In this document: positions 1-14,786 of the stretch, one piece after another | How the letters are laid out: each line of letters begins with the position of its first letter | Numbering within the stretch: position 1 is the first letter of the stretch | Assembly: GCA_944989445.1 (NCBI GenBank) | Contig: CALYLW010000438.1 | Coordinates: 62,001-126,000 of the forward strand | Direction of reading: 5' to 3' | Source of the DNA: Ampullaceana balthica | Lineage: Eukaryota; Mollusca; Gastropoda; Lymnaeidae | Length of the DNA: 64,000 nucleotides | Notes under the pieces: generated by a model | What the model was told of the DNA's origin: nothing | What the model saw: the letters and a program-made list of their open reading frames with translations, nothing else | Databases searched by the model: none | Made by a program: the position numbers and the translations under genes

Positions 1-370
1 GAGTAGATGGGAGGAGTAGATGGAAGAAGGAGCAGAGAGAAGTACATGGGAGAAGTAGAAGGGAGAAGTAGTAGGAAGTAGCAGGTAGAAGTAGATGGCA
101 GGAGGAGCAGGGAGAAGTAGATGGGAGAAGTAGCAGGGAGTGGTAGCAGGGAGAGGTAGCAGGGAGAAATTGCAGGTAGAAGTAGCGCGAAAAGTAGCAA
201 GAAGAAGTAACAATGAGAAGTAACAGTGAATAGTTGCATGGAGAAGTAGCAGGGAAAAGTAACAGAGAGAAGTAGTAAGAAGTAGCAGAGGGAAGTAAAA
301 GTAAGAAGTAGCAGGGAGAAACAACAGTGATGTTTAGCAGAAGTAGCAGGGAAACTAAATGGGAGAAGTA
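1..370. repeat. Purine-rich minisatellite, degenerate
   Basis: Degenerate short-period repeats built on AGAAGTAGCAGGGAGAAGTAG-like units, running in from the left edge. Stop codons occur in all three forward frames, so it is not a coding repeat. It probably lies in an intron or the 5' flank of gene A. Confidence 0.8.
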
Positions 371-737
371 ACGAGTATTAGTAATCTTTCTTCATAATAC
401 TTCCTTTGCGATACTTACATTGCAATAATTTCTTTGTAATGCTTGCTTTTAAACAGTTCTTTTTGTCGTTGTTTTTTTTGTCATACATATTTTGTGATAC
501 TGTCTTTTATATTACTTTTTTTAATAACAGATATTATTTTAATAATGTAATACTTTTCTAGTACTCACTTTGTTAGACTACCTTAAACAATTTTCTTGCG
601 AATCGTCACAGTAACTTGTCTTCCTATGTAAATTTACTCATATTTTTTCTCTATGGTAGGACAGAAAGTTAAATGTACCTGAAATTCAAAGCACTTTTAA
701 ATAGGATTTGTCTATATGATTATTTTTATCATTACAG

Positions 738-4832
<4,095 letters not shown>

Positions 4833-4860
4833 GTCTCCGATCTGTGAGAAATCTTAGGAC

Positions 4861-4866
4861 AATAAA
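4861..4866 (+). terminator. AATAAA poly(A) signal of gene A
   Basis: AATAAA lies 28 nt after the stop codon and is followed by TTAGTGTTTTTTTTATTT, a T/GT-rich downstream element. Cleavage probably falls at about 4880-4890. Confidence 0.75.
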
Positions 4867-5216
4867 AGCTTGAAAGCAAAGCTTTAGTGTTTTTTTTATT
4901 TCCACGAATTCGTAAATTTGTGTGTTTCTGTATTTATTGGCGTGATGATTTTATTTATGTGTCCACATAATACGCTTGAATTTATTTTATCTTTAAATTA
5001 AACATATTTAACGCTTTTCTACAGTGGCGTCATATTAAAGAATGTATTCACATGAAACTAAGCATGTGTCATTGTCGGCACTTCCTGGAATCTTTACACT
5101 GTCAGCGGAGTTTCAAAATCATCGTCGGAGATGCTGTATATTCATACCCATTTATAATAAATCCTTTATAACTAAATGTCGGGCTAAAGACCACCGTGTG
5201 CCAGGCCTGCGTGCTC

Positions 5217-5765
5217 AGCACACTCCTTTATGGAAGTTACTGCTGGACGACCTATACGCTGAACCGCTAAGCAAATCAAGCGGCTAAATAGTTTCCACTT
5301 ACGATGCTTGCGTGGGATCCTGCACATTAAGTGGCAGGATAAAATCACAAATGCGGAGGTGCTCAGGAGAAGCCATATGTTGAGTATGCACTCAATTCTG
5401 AGTGAGTGACGCCTTGGGTTATTAGACCATGTCCACGGGATTGGCTCGGAGAGCATTCCAAGAGCCCTTCTCTACGGAGAGCATGCAGCTGGTCATCGAA
5501 AAAGAATCCCTCCTTGCCTGAGCTATTATGACGTCTGCAAGAAAGACATGTTACTGACGCGCATCTACTACAAAACGTGGGAGACCCTAGCTGAGGAACG
5601 CAATCCTGGCGGTCAAAGGTACGCGAGGGTACTCAAGCTGTGAAAGCCACCCTCACAGCTAGGAGTGTTTAGAGAATAACCGTGACAAAGGGTGGAGGGC
5701 CAGAGAAGAACGAGACAACGCCATCATCCTTTGAGGATAGACGGATGCCATTCCATAACTAGATT
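5217..5765 (+). pseudogene. Decayed LINE reverse-transcriptase C-terminal fragment
   Basis: Shifting forward frames give RLNSFHLRCLRGILHIKW, MLSMHSILSE, IPRALLYGE and DVCKKDM, the C-terminal region of a non-LTR retrotransposon polyprotein. The same family, better kept, lies on the minus strand at 57002-57470. Several stops and frameshifts make it dead. Confidence 0.8.
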
Positions 5766-6480
5766 TGGAAGCTATTTTTAACAAATCTAATAATAACTTC
5801 TATCAAAAAATAGTCAGTGTTTTTGTTCTAAAAGACTAATGTATGTAAGGTCTAAAAAAATAGAAACATTAATCCTGATCTGATGTATATTCACCCGAAA
5901 ATTAAATCAAATTTGTCACGGGCACAATTCTGTATGATAATTGCAATTTTCTTCACCATCGATCATCGCTTTTTGGTCATTTTTTTCTGTACCTCAATGA
6001 AATTGAAATTTACAGCGCCAAATGTGCTTTTGTATCTGATAGATGTGCCCACTTATAGACAAAACACACTTTGGTCTGGGACCTTAAATATCTTTTTAAA
6101 TATTTCATTTACTTTAGACTTGTAATAACTTTACTTAAAATCACTTATATGCAGAAACAGTTGGTAAATTTTCAATGAATCTTTATAAATTACTTTTAAT
6201 AATCATTTGAATTTTTAAAATCCTTACCATTTAGATAATTTTTTTTGTAATTAAACAATTAAAGCCATTTCACGTACAAGACACCGACAATAAAGTTCCA
6301 ACACATCGGCTGAGTAAAAAAATCCCATCAATAAGGCAGTGGTCACAGGCTGTGCAGAGGGGATGTTCAGGATACAAATTAAATGTCATTTACACATGCT
6401 GGAAATATAATGTTAAGCATTGCAATCTTGAAATTATGTAATGATTGATATTTCCCACTATAACACAGACAAATATTTGC
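5766..6480. other. No gene seen
   Basis: AT-rich sequence with short spurious frames only (for example 5883-6125, with no codon signal or splice context). Confidence 0.5.
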
Positions 6481-6504
6481 CTTAACTAATGATCCTACAT
6501 GTGG

Positions 6505-6925
6505 AAGAAAATCAGAAGCCCCTAATGCTCTTCATGGGACTACCTGGAAGACCCAGCTATCTGGCCCCCTCCCCCGAAGGGGACGTAACAGCTGGGAAAC
6601 ACCCCCCCCCCTGGAGCGGTCGCTTCTGAAGCGGCCACCTGGGCATCCAGGACAGAAAGTCGAAGATGCCTCCCACTAAGTTTGACCTCACAAGGAGGGG
6701 TGGAATTGCCTTACAATGACCTACCTAGGGTGCAACCCCAGCTGGAAGGTTTCCTCAGAGCTGGCGTCCGCTGCGTTCTTCGCGGTTCCTTTTGCTAATC
6801 CGTACTGGTGCTATTGGCCCTAAACCAGCACCGCTCAATGGCGCTGTTAGTGAAATGAGGGGGACGAAACGGTCGCTTTGGAGTAACCCGACCCTCAATG
6901 GGTACTTTGGTTTTCATCATCGACA
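6505..6925 (-). repeat. Dispersed GC-rich repeat family (minus copy)
   Basis: On the minus strand it matches segments inside both composite hAT elements (about 47450-47950 and 60290-60790). Shared blocks are CGCCAGCTCTGAGGAAACC, GCACCCTAGGTAGGTC and GCCGCTTCAGAAGCGACC. It is much richer in GC than its surroundings. Class unknown; it could be a LINE 3' end or a SINE body. Confidence 0.6.
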
Positions 6926-7666
6926 TTCCATCTAAATGCTTTGTCTAAATCCGTGCAGCGACTGTAATCATATGTGACTAGCACATAACACCTAACATAT
7001 CGGTCTTCGGCATTGCCTGCCAGGAGTTGTCGGCCTGTCCGCGACCCGCGACCCTACTCGTCCTTTGAACCCCGTAGAGGCCACCCCTTCTCGTCTTTTT
7101 AACTAAATAACTTAAATTGTTTAGAAGAGATGAGATCAGAGTTGGTATTTTGAAAGTTGATGTGATGTAGCAATATTTTAAAATTATGACTCTTTTTCCA
7201 GTGCCCTTGGCCTAGTCTTCTTGGGGAAGGTCAATCCCTACATTTTTAAGTTAGTCGAGATTGAAATGAAAAATTCAGTAACATACACAAACACACAAAC
7301 ATAAAGAAGGTTTATAAAAAACGTAAAAAGATTAACGTAAGAAAAAGTTTCTTACTTATTATTAGTCTATCTTGGAGTTAAATCCAAAGAATAGAAGTTT
7401 GGTCAAACAAGAAACGATAAAATAATGTTGAGATAACAAATGCGCATGTCAGACATCGGTAAAAGTTACGTATAAAGAATATCATTGAGAAAGAAAGAAT
7501 ACAAACATACACACGCACACACACACACACACATAACGAACATTTTTTTAATGATTTGAAGTCATAAAATCCATAAACGATAATGTTATGGGGTTCTTTA
7601 ACAGGAAAAGTCTGTAATATAGGCCTACATAATCATAATAAATAAAGCTTTCCTCTGTGCGCCTAC

Positions 7667-7758
7667 GCCTTACAATGACCTACCTAGGGTGCAACCCCAG
7701 CTGGAAGGTTTCCTCAGAGCTGGCGTCCGCTGCGTTCTTCGCGGTTCCTTTTGCTAAC
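7667..7758 (-). repeat. Second partial copy of the same GC-rich repeat
   Basis: Virtually identical to 6709-6799 (TTACAATGACCTACCTAGG through GCGTTCTTCGCGGTTCC), about 0.95 kb away. It breaks off just before the pogo-like element at 7791. Confidence 0.75.
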
Positions 7759-7790
7759 GAACGTTTTTGCCCGATACCAAAAAATATATA

Positions 7791-8611
7791 CAGTGGAACA
7801 TCTCATAACGAGTTTTTCGCATAACGAGCAATTTTTTAAAAGAAAAAATGCTTCCTTAACGAGCGAAAAATTTGCATAATGAGTGAAGCAGAAAGGGAAA
7901 GTCCCTTTTTCATGGAAATTCCTTTGTAAGCTGCCACTTCCGCTCTGATGCATTAATAAGTATGTGTTTAGCACTCGGTCTGTTAGCATATTGTTTTCGT
8001 GTGTGATAATCCGTTTGTAAAAATTTTGAATTCAGACAGTATTCGTAATTTTGTATGTGTAATAACCTGTGCTAAAACACAAAAAGACACATGAGAGAGA
8101 AAAGAATAACTGCTGAAATGAAACATAAAATCATTGAAAAGCGAGAACAAGGTGTGATAATCTAACGCGCACATACAATCAGTCAACATTAAATATCTGC
8201 ACTATTCTCAAGAACAAAATGAAAATTAACGAGATGGATGCTTCAAAGGGAGTGTCAAGAATGTCTACGAAACGGTTCCGACACATTTTCGTCAAAATTT
8301 GAAGCGTCGGCAAAACCAAATGTCGTTAGACAGTTTTCTAGTTACAAAGGTTTATTTGTCATGTATTCATATTTTTTATTTACGATTTTTGTTTCCAATC
8401 TAAATTGTATTCCAAGTTGTTAAACTCTTTAACAATTCATAAGTAGTTTTATTTGAATAAATTTTGATACAAATTTTTGAAGAATGAGTATTTTTTCAGC
8501 ATTATCATATTTTAAATTGATTTGTTTGGGAAAAATTGTTTCGTTTAATGAGTGTTTCGCTTACGAGAAAGACTCTGGAACGAATTAAACTCGTTATAAG
8601 AGGTTCCATTG
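7791..8611 (+). mobile_element. pogo/Tigger-like DNA transposon remnant
   Basis: The left end CAGTGGAACATCTCATAACG and right end CGTTATAAGAGGTTCCATTG form inverted repeats flanked by TA, as in pogo/Tigger elements. Inside (about 8072-8260) forward fragments read KHKKTHERKRITAEMKHK and IIEKREQGV, matching the N-terminal helix-turn-helix of pogo-type transposases. The element is far too short to be autonomous. Confidence 0.75.
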
Positions 8612-8616
8612 TAGTG

Positions 8617-9560
8617 TTAGTACATCCGTAATATCACATCCTGCAATGAACTGACATTGTGTGAGTCGATATTTGGAAAGTAAACAATGAACCGCTCTTT
8701 GAGCTTGCTAAGATGGCTGATGTCCTTGATGTCGTCAAAAGTTATATTTCCACAATCTTCCAAGTACAAGGCCAACTTTAAAAATAACGCTACATTATTT
8801 CCTTCTGCTTTGTGTTTCAAAAATGAAAGCTTTAATCCAAATGATGCAATCCTTTCTCTGGCTGAAATTAAACTGATTTTTATCCAGTATTTCTTTTTAC
8901 AATGCATTCACATGCTTAAAAAAAATATCAGCCAAGTATTCGAGATGTGCAACCTAATAACAGTTCGTAAACTTCTCTGGTAGAGAATGCTTTTGACCAG
9001 CCAGGTCTGTGTATTCAACATCACCATCTTCACATCAATCACGAAACCGTCGCTTTTGTGGGTCATGTCATTTAATGAAATTTACAATCTGGATAACATC
9101 ATGCGAGATGACCTCCATTTCAGTTTCCAAATGTTTCGCAAACAGAGCTTGACAAATGATCATACAGTGGTTAACTTAAATTTTGGTATTCTTCTATCTT
9201 GGGAAAGCAAAAAAACACATAGACGACCACATATACTGGAGCTCCATTAAGAGACACAGCAATGCAGTCTTCCCATTTTATATTAAACCTTATCAAAGTA
9301 TTCATTCACTTTATTTAATGCATCAATTCCTTGACATCGCAATGCTAGATGAGCGTAAAACAACATTTCCTCTTCAATTATTTGAAAACCTTCTCAGCAA
9401 ACATATACCGCAAGCTGCGCATTACTTAATGCATCAGTGGTATCATCAAGCTGAATAGCAAATAATTTACACACATTTTTAGAATTGGATTTCTCGAGAG
9501 AACCGGTTCAATAGTGTTCTTATGTTCCAAGGGTACATGTTCGCGTAGCGGATTTTGAAT
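8617..9560 (-). pseudogene. hAT transposase pseudogene (ZBED5/GTF2IRD2-like)
   Basis: Minus-strand fragments in shifting frames read ALFAKHLETEMEVISHDV, IQIVNFIK and a longer open piece (8617-8907) with LYLEDCGNITFDDIKDISHL. This order fits the central part of hAT transposases of the type domesticated as ZBED5 and GTF2IRD2. Many frameshifts and stops; no terminal repeats found. Confidence 0.65.
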
Positions 9561-9659
9561 ATATCTAGCGGATTTTATATTTCCTCAGTTTATTACGTTC
9601 ACATACGAAAATGTTGTTAAATGTTATTAGTTCTGTTAAATCAAGAGTTCATAATGAGA

Positions 9660-10490
9660 ATCTAAGTACTTTAAAAAACTAGAAGATTTGGAGTTTGCGG
9701 ATGACTTGGCCATTCTGTCCCACAGACTTAAAGACTTGCAAGACAAAATCACAGCCTTGAGCGAGACTGGGAAAAGAGTAGGACTCAATGTAAACATTCA
9801 AAAAACAAAAATTTTGAAAATAAACTTCCTACAAGATGGAGTCATCCAAGTAGAAAAACGCAACCTGGAGCAAGTAAACAACTTTGTATACCTTGGGAGT
9901 GTGGTCAGTGTATCAGGGGGAACAGATGAGGACATCGAACGAAGAATAAATTTGGCGCGACAGGCTTTTGCCAATCTGAAACAGGTCTGGAGATCTACAC
10001 ACATCTCTGTCAAAACAAAAGTAAGGATCTTTAACACCAATGTTAAAACGGTCCTACTCTATGGATCCGAAACATGGCGGACGCCAGAGACAACAAAAAA
10101 TAGACTCCAGACCTTTGTTAACAGATGCCTTAGAAATATTCTGAAAATAAAATGGTTCGATAAGGTCGAAAACTCCAAGCTGTGGGAGAGGTGTGGACTA
10201 AGAAAAGTAGAACAACAAATCATGGAAAGAAAGTGGAGATGGATTGGACACACCCTCAGGAAAGATAACAGCAGGGCTAGGCAGGCCTTAGATTGGAACC
10301 CCCAGGGCAAACGACAACGAGGAAGACCCAAGCGTACATGGAGACGGGGCATGTTGGACGAGGCTGGAAGGACTGGGAAGAGCTGGGAAGAATTGAAGCG
10401 ACTGGCAAGGGACAGTGTAGAGTGGCGAGCTTTGACAGAGGCCCTATGCTCCACAAGGAACTCAAAGGACAAATGATGATGATGAAGTAC
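9660..10490 (+). mobile_element. LINE fragment: reverse transcriptase C-terminal half (RTE-like)
   Basis: An open frame of about 262 codons starts just before the RT catalytic box FADDLAIL (about 9691-9714), followed by NVNIQKTKI, FVYLGSVVS, VLLYGSETW, a WIGHTLRKD box and RGRPKRTWRR, then a stop at 10474-10476 and a short (ATG)n tail. This is the thumb and C-terminal region of an RTE-like non-LTR retrotransposon. The 5' part is missing, as is typical of 5'-truncated insertion. The open frame suggests a fairly recent insertion. Confidence 0.85.
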
Positions 10491-12960
10491 TTAGAGTACT
10501 TTAAACTTCTATCAGCGATTTTAGGATGTAGAGTAGATTACAAATAATAAGAAATTAAAATTACTTGTCCTTAAATTAAAATAATTTTTAATAAATAGCT
10601 TCTGTAGGCCAGACAACTAGACGTTAAATTTTTTCGCGTCAAATGTTTTCTCCATTTTAACATCTCTAGGGTGTATTTTATACAAGTGACGTGGGGTAAA
10701 CAATTTGCATAAATTATAATGAACTTTAACGCAATAATGTTTTTAATTACATTTTTAGAGGACTTAAGACAACTTCATTTAAATAGGAAAAAAAATGTGT
10801 TTAATTGAGCTCAAATCATTTCCAGACAACACCCATAAGGTAATGTGAGTTTAAATAAAGTAATATCATGATAGAAAAGACTTTGGGTTTTAGGGGAGCT
10901 GACGTCATTCCTTTGGCGTCGATTGTGAATTCAATTCAGATGTTATCGGTTAGAATCGCTTTCAATTGCGGGATGATCTTAACAAATTTATTCTGGAAGA
11001 TTTTTATCTATTCTTTCTTTTAGTTTCCATAAATTACTTTTTGGAGGTCACGCTAAAACTGATCTTAAAAGATATAATTTTGATAAGCGTAGCTTAAGCC
11101 CGTCACCTGTGTCCTTACTGGCTGACTCAAGAAACATGTTGGCGACATCTGGACTAAACCAAATGATTGTCCTCGACAAGAAAAGAGGAACTGACGCCTC
11201 CAACAGGGCGGATATCACATTTCACTTTAAAGATGCACAATAATTGCAGCTTGCTGCTAACTGGTGGGTAGTAACGCAAGTTGTAATTATAACCAAACAA
11301 TTATCGAATGAGCTTGCAATCAAGACATAGGAGTAGTCTTCTATGGGGGAGAATGATATTCATGATCTGTAATCAGAGACGTGACAAACATTCGAGAATG
11401 TTCTTGTCAGTAATTATGAGCGATAGTTTGTTTAACTCTTTTCGAATAGCTGGTGTCATGTCTAGATTCAGCGACCCAAGTTACATCAAATACAAGATAC
11501 ACCAAAGAATTTAAATTTAAAAAATAATAAATTAAAGTGTTATTAATAGACTAACACACAAGTAGACGTTTCGGCTAATTCGTTAAGATAGCACAAATAA
11601 ATGAACACAAGTATTTAAATAAAATTTACATATTATGTAATACTTATTTTTTAAACACAAGAACGAAAAGTAGAAAGGTGGGCAAAATTACTGAACAAAA
11701 ATAAAGGATTTAAGAAAAGGAAGGGTGTATCAAAACTTACAGTTAAAAATACAAATAAAAAAAAGATTCTAAATATTCGTAAAATTATGAGTTTTTTTTA
11801 ATCCATATGAAGCCAACGTACCTAATCGTTTTATAAATCTATTTTCCATGTAGATTATATCATTGGTATTTCTCGCATACAGAATGCCAGTAACTGCAAT
11901 ATCTGAAATCCCGCCTTGATCAGCACTGCTGAAGTGCTTAGAGTCAAATATAGGGCCTGTTAATTTATATTGTACAAGTTAAACCAGATTTTATTTTAAA
12001 TGTCTAAAGAGGGATAGAAATTCAGTTTATTTCGATAACACATGGACAGCATTGCAACAGTTACAGTAACAGCCTGGGAAAATGTTCGTTTTATCCCCGT
12101 GGCGCTCCAAGAAAGGCAATCTTAGTAACCTAGTGAGCCAACGTAGAAAAACCTAGTGAGTCGAACTACATACCCCTGAGCCAGATTGAGCCATACATTG
12201 ATCGAGGGCACTAACAAGGAAATAAAACTCAAGGTATACACCCTTACTTTGAAAGATACACCTGTATTTCTGCCTTCATTTCACCTGTTGTTAGTTTTCC
12301 GAGTACAATTATTATATTTGTGTATGTCATTCAGTTTCATCTCTAATTATTGTGTATGTCAAATATGTTTAATTTATTGCTAGCTCAGGACGCATCTTAT
12401 CAAAAGGCAACATGTCTAGAATTACATCACATCCACCTTACACCCCCAATGAACTATCAAAAATAGTTTGTTTGTTTTTTTGAAGTCACATTCACTTCAA
12501 GAATTGTTCATAAATTCCAAAGTTAGTTCCCAAAAGGAACGTCTTATTTTGAACCTACTATCTTAATTCTTATTGGGTATCATGTAATTATTTTTGTAAT
12601 ATGTATCTGGAAAGATTTCTTTATGCTGTTGTTATTCGGGTACTCGCTTGTTTACTCCAATTCGTTTCGTATTTCATGGAAAAAAATATTAATACTTGCA
12701 ATGCTCAAACAGACATGAACAAACTTTTTTTTTAAATATTGGTCAAAACAATTTTATCACGACAAAACAAAACCCATAGAATTAACAATAAGACTTATGA
12801 CAACAACTTCACTTAAATAGCATTTGTCTAAAACTGCAAGTACAGAGAGCATTTTTTATGGTTAATAGCCGAAATGTTGAGCTATTAACTTTTAAATTAT
12901 CGAAGGGATGTCTCGTTCATTAGACAATGAGTAGCTGGTCTACTTAATAACAGGTCATTA
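10491..12960. other. No gene seen upstream of gene B
   Basis: AT-rich, with only short frames (11308-11514 and 12186-12383 lack splice or codon support). It should contain the distal promoter of gene B. Confidence 0.5.
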
Positions 12961-12976
12961 CACCCCCCCCCCACGA

Positions 12977-13003
12977 TGACGTCATTGTAGAACAGTTTAT
13001 AAG
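12977..13003 (+). promoter_or_regulatory. Probable gene B core promoter: CRE and TATA box
   Basis: A perfect CRE palindrome TGACGTCA lies at 12977-12984, 14 bp before TATAAG (12998-13003, in GTTTATAAGC). The first donor (AAAG|GTAAAT at 13086) lies 80-90 bp downstream, giving a compact 5' UTR exon. The CRE octamer also occurs in the PIF-like MITE ends of this window, so it could be a transposon relic. Confidence 0.5.
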
Positions 13004-13027
13004 CTTGGCCTGTGGGTCCAGTGGTAC

Positions 13028-13085
13028 TGGATCTTTCGGAGACACAGTCATAACGTGTTGTCAAGCTGTGCACAAAAAAGGAAAG
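13028..13085 (+). other. Gene B exon 1 (5' UTR), predicted
   Basis: Start inferred about 30 bp after the TATA box; the end is set by the donor GAAAG|GTAAAT. No ATG is present. The next acceptor is at 13560. Confidence 0.5.
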
Positions 13086-13099
13086 GTAAATATTAATAT

Positions 13100-13336
13100 T
13101 TGTGATACTTTACTCATACCACTGAGTTTTTGGTACTTTACTCATACCACTGAGTTTTTTTTACTTTACTCATACCACTGAGTTTGTGGTACTTTACTCA
13201 TACCACTGAGTTTGTGGTACTTTACTCATACCACTGAGTTTGTGGTACTTTACTCATACCACTGAGTTTGTGGTACTTTACTCATACCACTGAGTTTGTG
13301 ATACTTTACTCATACCACTGAGTTTGTGATACTTTA
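13100..13336. repeat. 28-bp minisatellite in gene B intron 1, 8 copies
   Basis: Units built on GTGGTACTTTACTCATACCA plus CTGAGTTT start 15 bp after the first donor. Each unit holds nested inverted repeats: GTGGTA with TACCAC, and ACTCA with TGAGT. Confidence 0.9.
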
Positions 13337-13560
13337 CGTATGTGTTCTTGGGAAATAAGAAAAGTCTTCTTATCAATGTGTCTGTATTAGGGTTGTATTA
13401 GATTATCCTTGTGTTGTATCTCCAAGTTAAATTTAATTGCATTATGTACTATTACTATTTTGATTTTTGTAAACATTTAGAAGCGACTGTTTCTACATTG
13501 TCCTGTACATCTTTAAACTAGGAGCCACGTATACATGTTTTGAAACGCTTATTATCACAG

Positions 13561-13669
13561 GCTTTTAAGATTGAAGTAGCTTCACACATAGAACTTCACC
13601 ATGTCCTTGAAAGTCACGTCAGTGCTGACCTTGGCTGTCCTCATCTTCTCGATTGTTTCGGTCATATCG
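13561..13669 (+). CDS. Gene B exon 2: start codon and signal peptide
   Basis: The acceptor ATTATCACAG ends at 13560. ATG is at 13601 in context CTTCACCATGTCC, with C at -1 and -2 and A at -3. It encodes 23 residues beginning [17 protein letters not shown], a textbook signal peptide with one Lys and a 16-residue hydrophobic core. Donor TCG|GTAAGA. Signal cleavage probably falls at or near the exon junction (..VSVIS|KC..), so the whole mature chain comes from the small exons. Confidence 0.85.
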
Positions 13670-14747
13670 GTAAGATTTTGTCACGTGTTGTTGGTATTAG
13701 GACGTGATCAGTGACTTGTTCTTTCAAGCGTGTATATTTTCTCGGTCTTCCAATCATCTCATTGTTGTTGGGTTTTTTTTAATAAACGGAAATTTGAGCT
13801 CGAAATTATTATCTTGACTCCGTACTGCAAAAACATCTAGACTCCGTACTGCAATAAACATCTAGAATCTAGAATCTGTACTGCAATAAACATCTAGACT
13901 GCGTACTGCAAATAAATAGCTAGACTCCGTACTACAATAAACATCAAGACTCCGTACTACAATAAAACATCTAGACTCCGTAGTGCAATAAACATTTAGA
14001 CTCCGTACTACAATAAACATCTATACTCCGTACTGCAATAAACGTCTAGACTCCGTACTGCAATAAACATCTAGACTCCGTACTACAATAAACATCTATA
14101 CTCCGTACTGCAATAAACGTCTAGACTCCGTACTACAATAATAAATAGATGTAAAAACAAAGTTTTTGACTATAAATCCCTGATATATGAGGCATAACGA
14201 AAAAGTAGTGATTATGTTTAAACGCGACATTTACAGTCTGAAACAGAATTATCTCCCCTGGTTTTAAAACCGGGCACAGGGACGGTAAGGGGGTGTGAAC
14301 ATCGACGGTCGGCGTCAACGCGTGAACTGAACTGGCACGTGAAAGAATTATAAACAAAAAGTTGGATAGTCCGATCGCTTAAACTTACAAAGTAAGTTAA
14401 TATAAGGGATTTAAAAATACTATCACCGAAAATCAACATGTGTGCAAATTTTCAGAATGATTGGATAACGGGAAGGGGTTCAACATTGGGATATTAAAAA
14501 TAGTCCGATTCGGGATAGTCCGATTAAACTTACAAAGCAAGCTAATATAAGGGATTTAAAAAGAGGAGCACTTTACTCAACCAACAAATAAAATTATCTC
14601 TCTTGAATTTGCATGAACAAAGATAAATAAGAAAAACTGGTTTACTCATACCTAAGTGTGTATGGTTGTGTCTATTTGTGTGTACGTGTTTTTGTGTTTG
14701 TTTGTGTGTTTTTTTGTGTGTTGTTTTTGTTGTTTTGTTTTGTTGTT

Positions 14748-14786
<39 letters not shown>

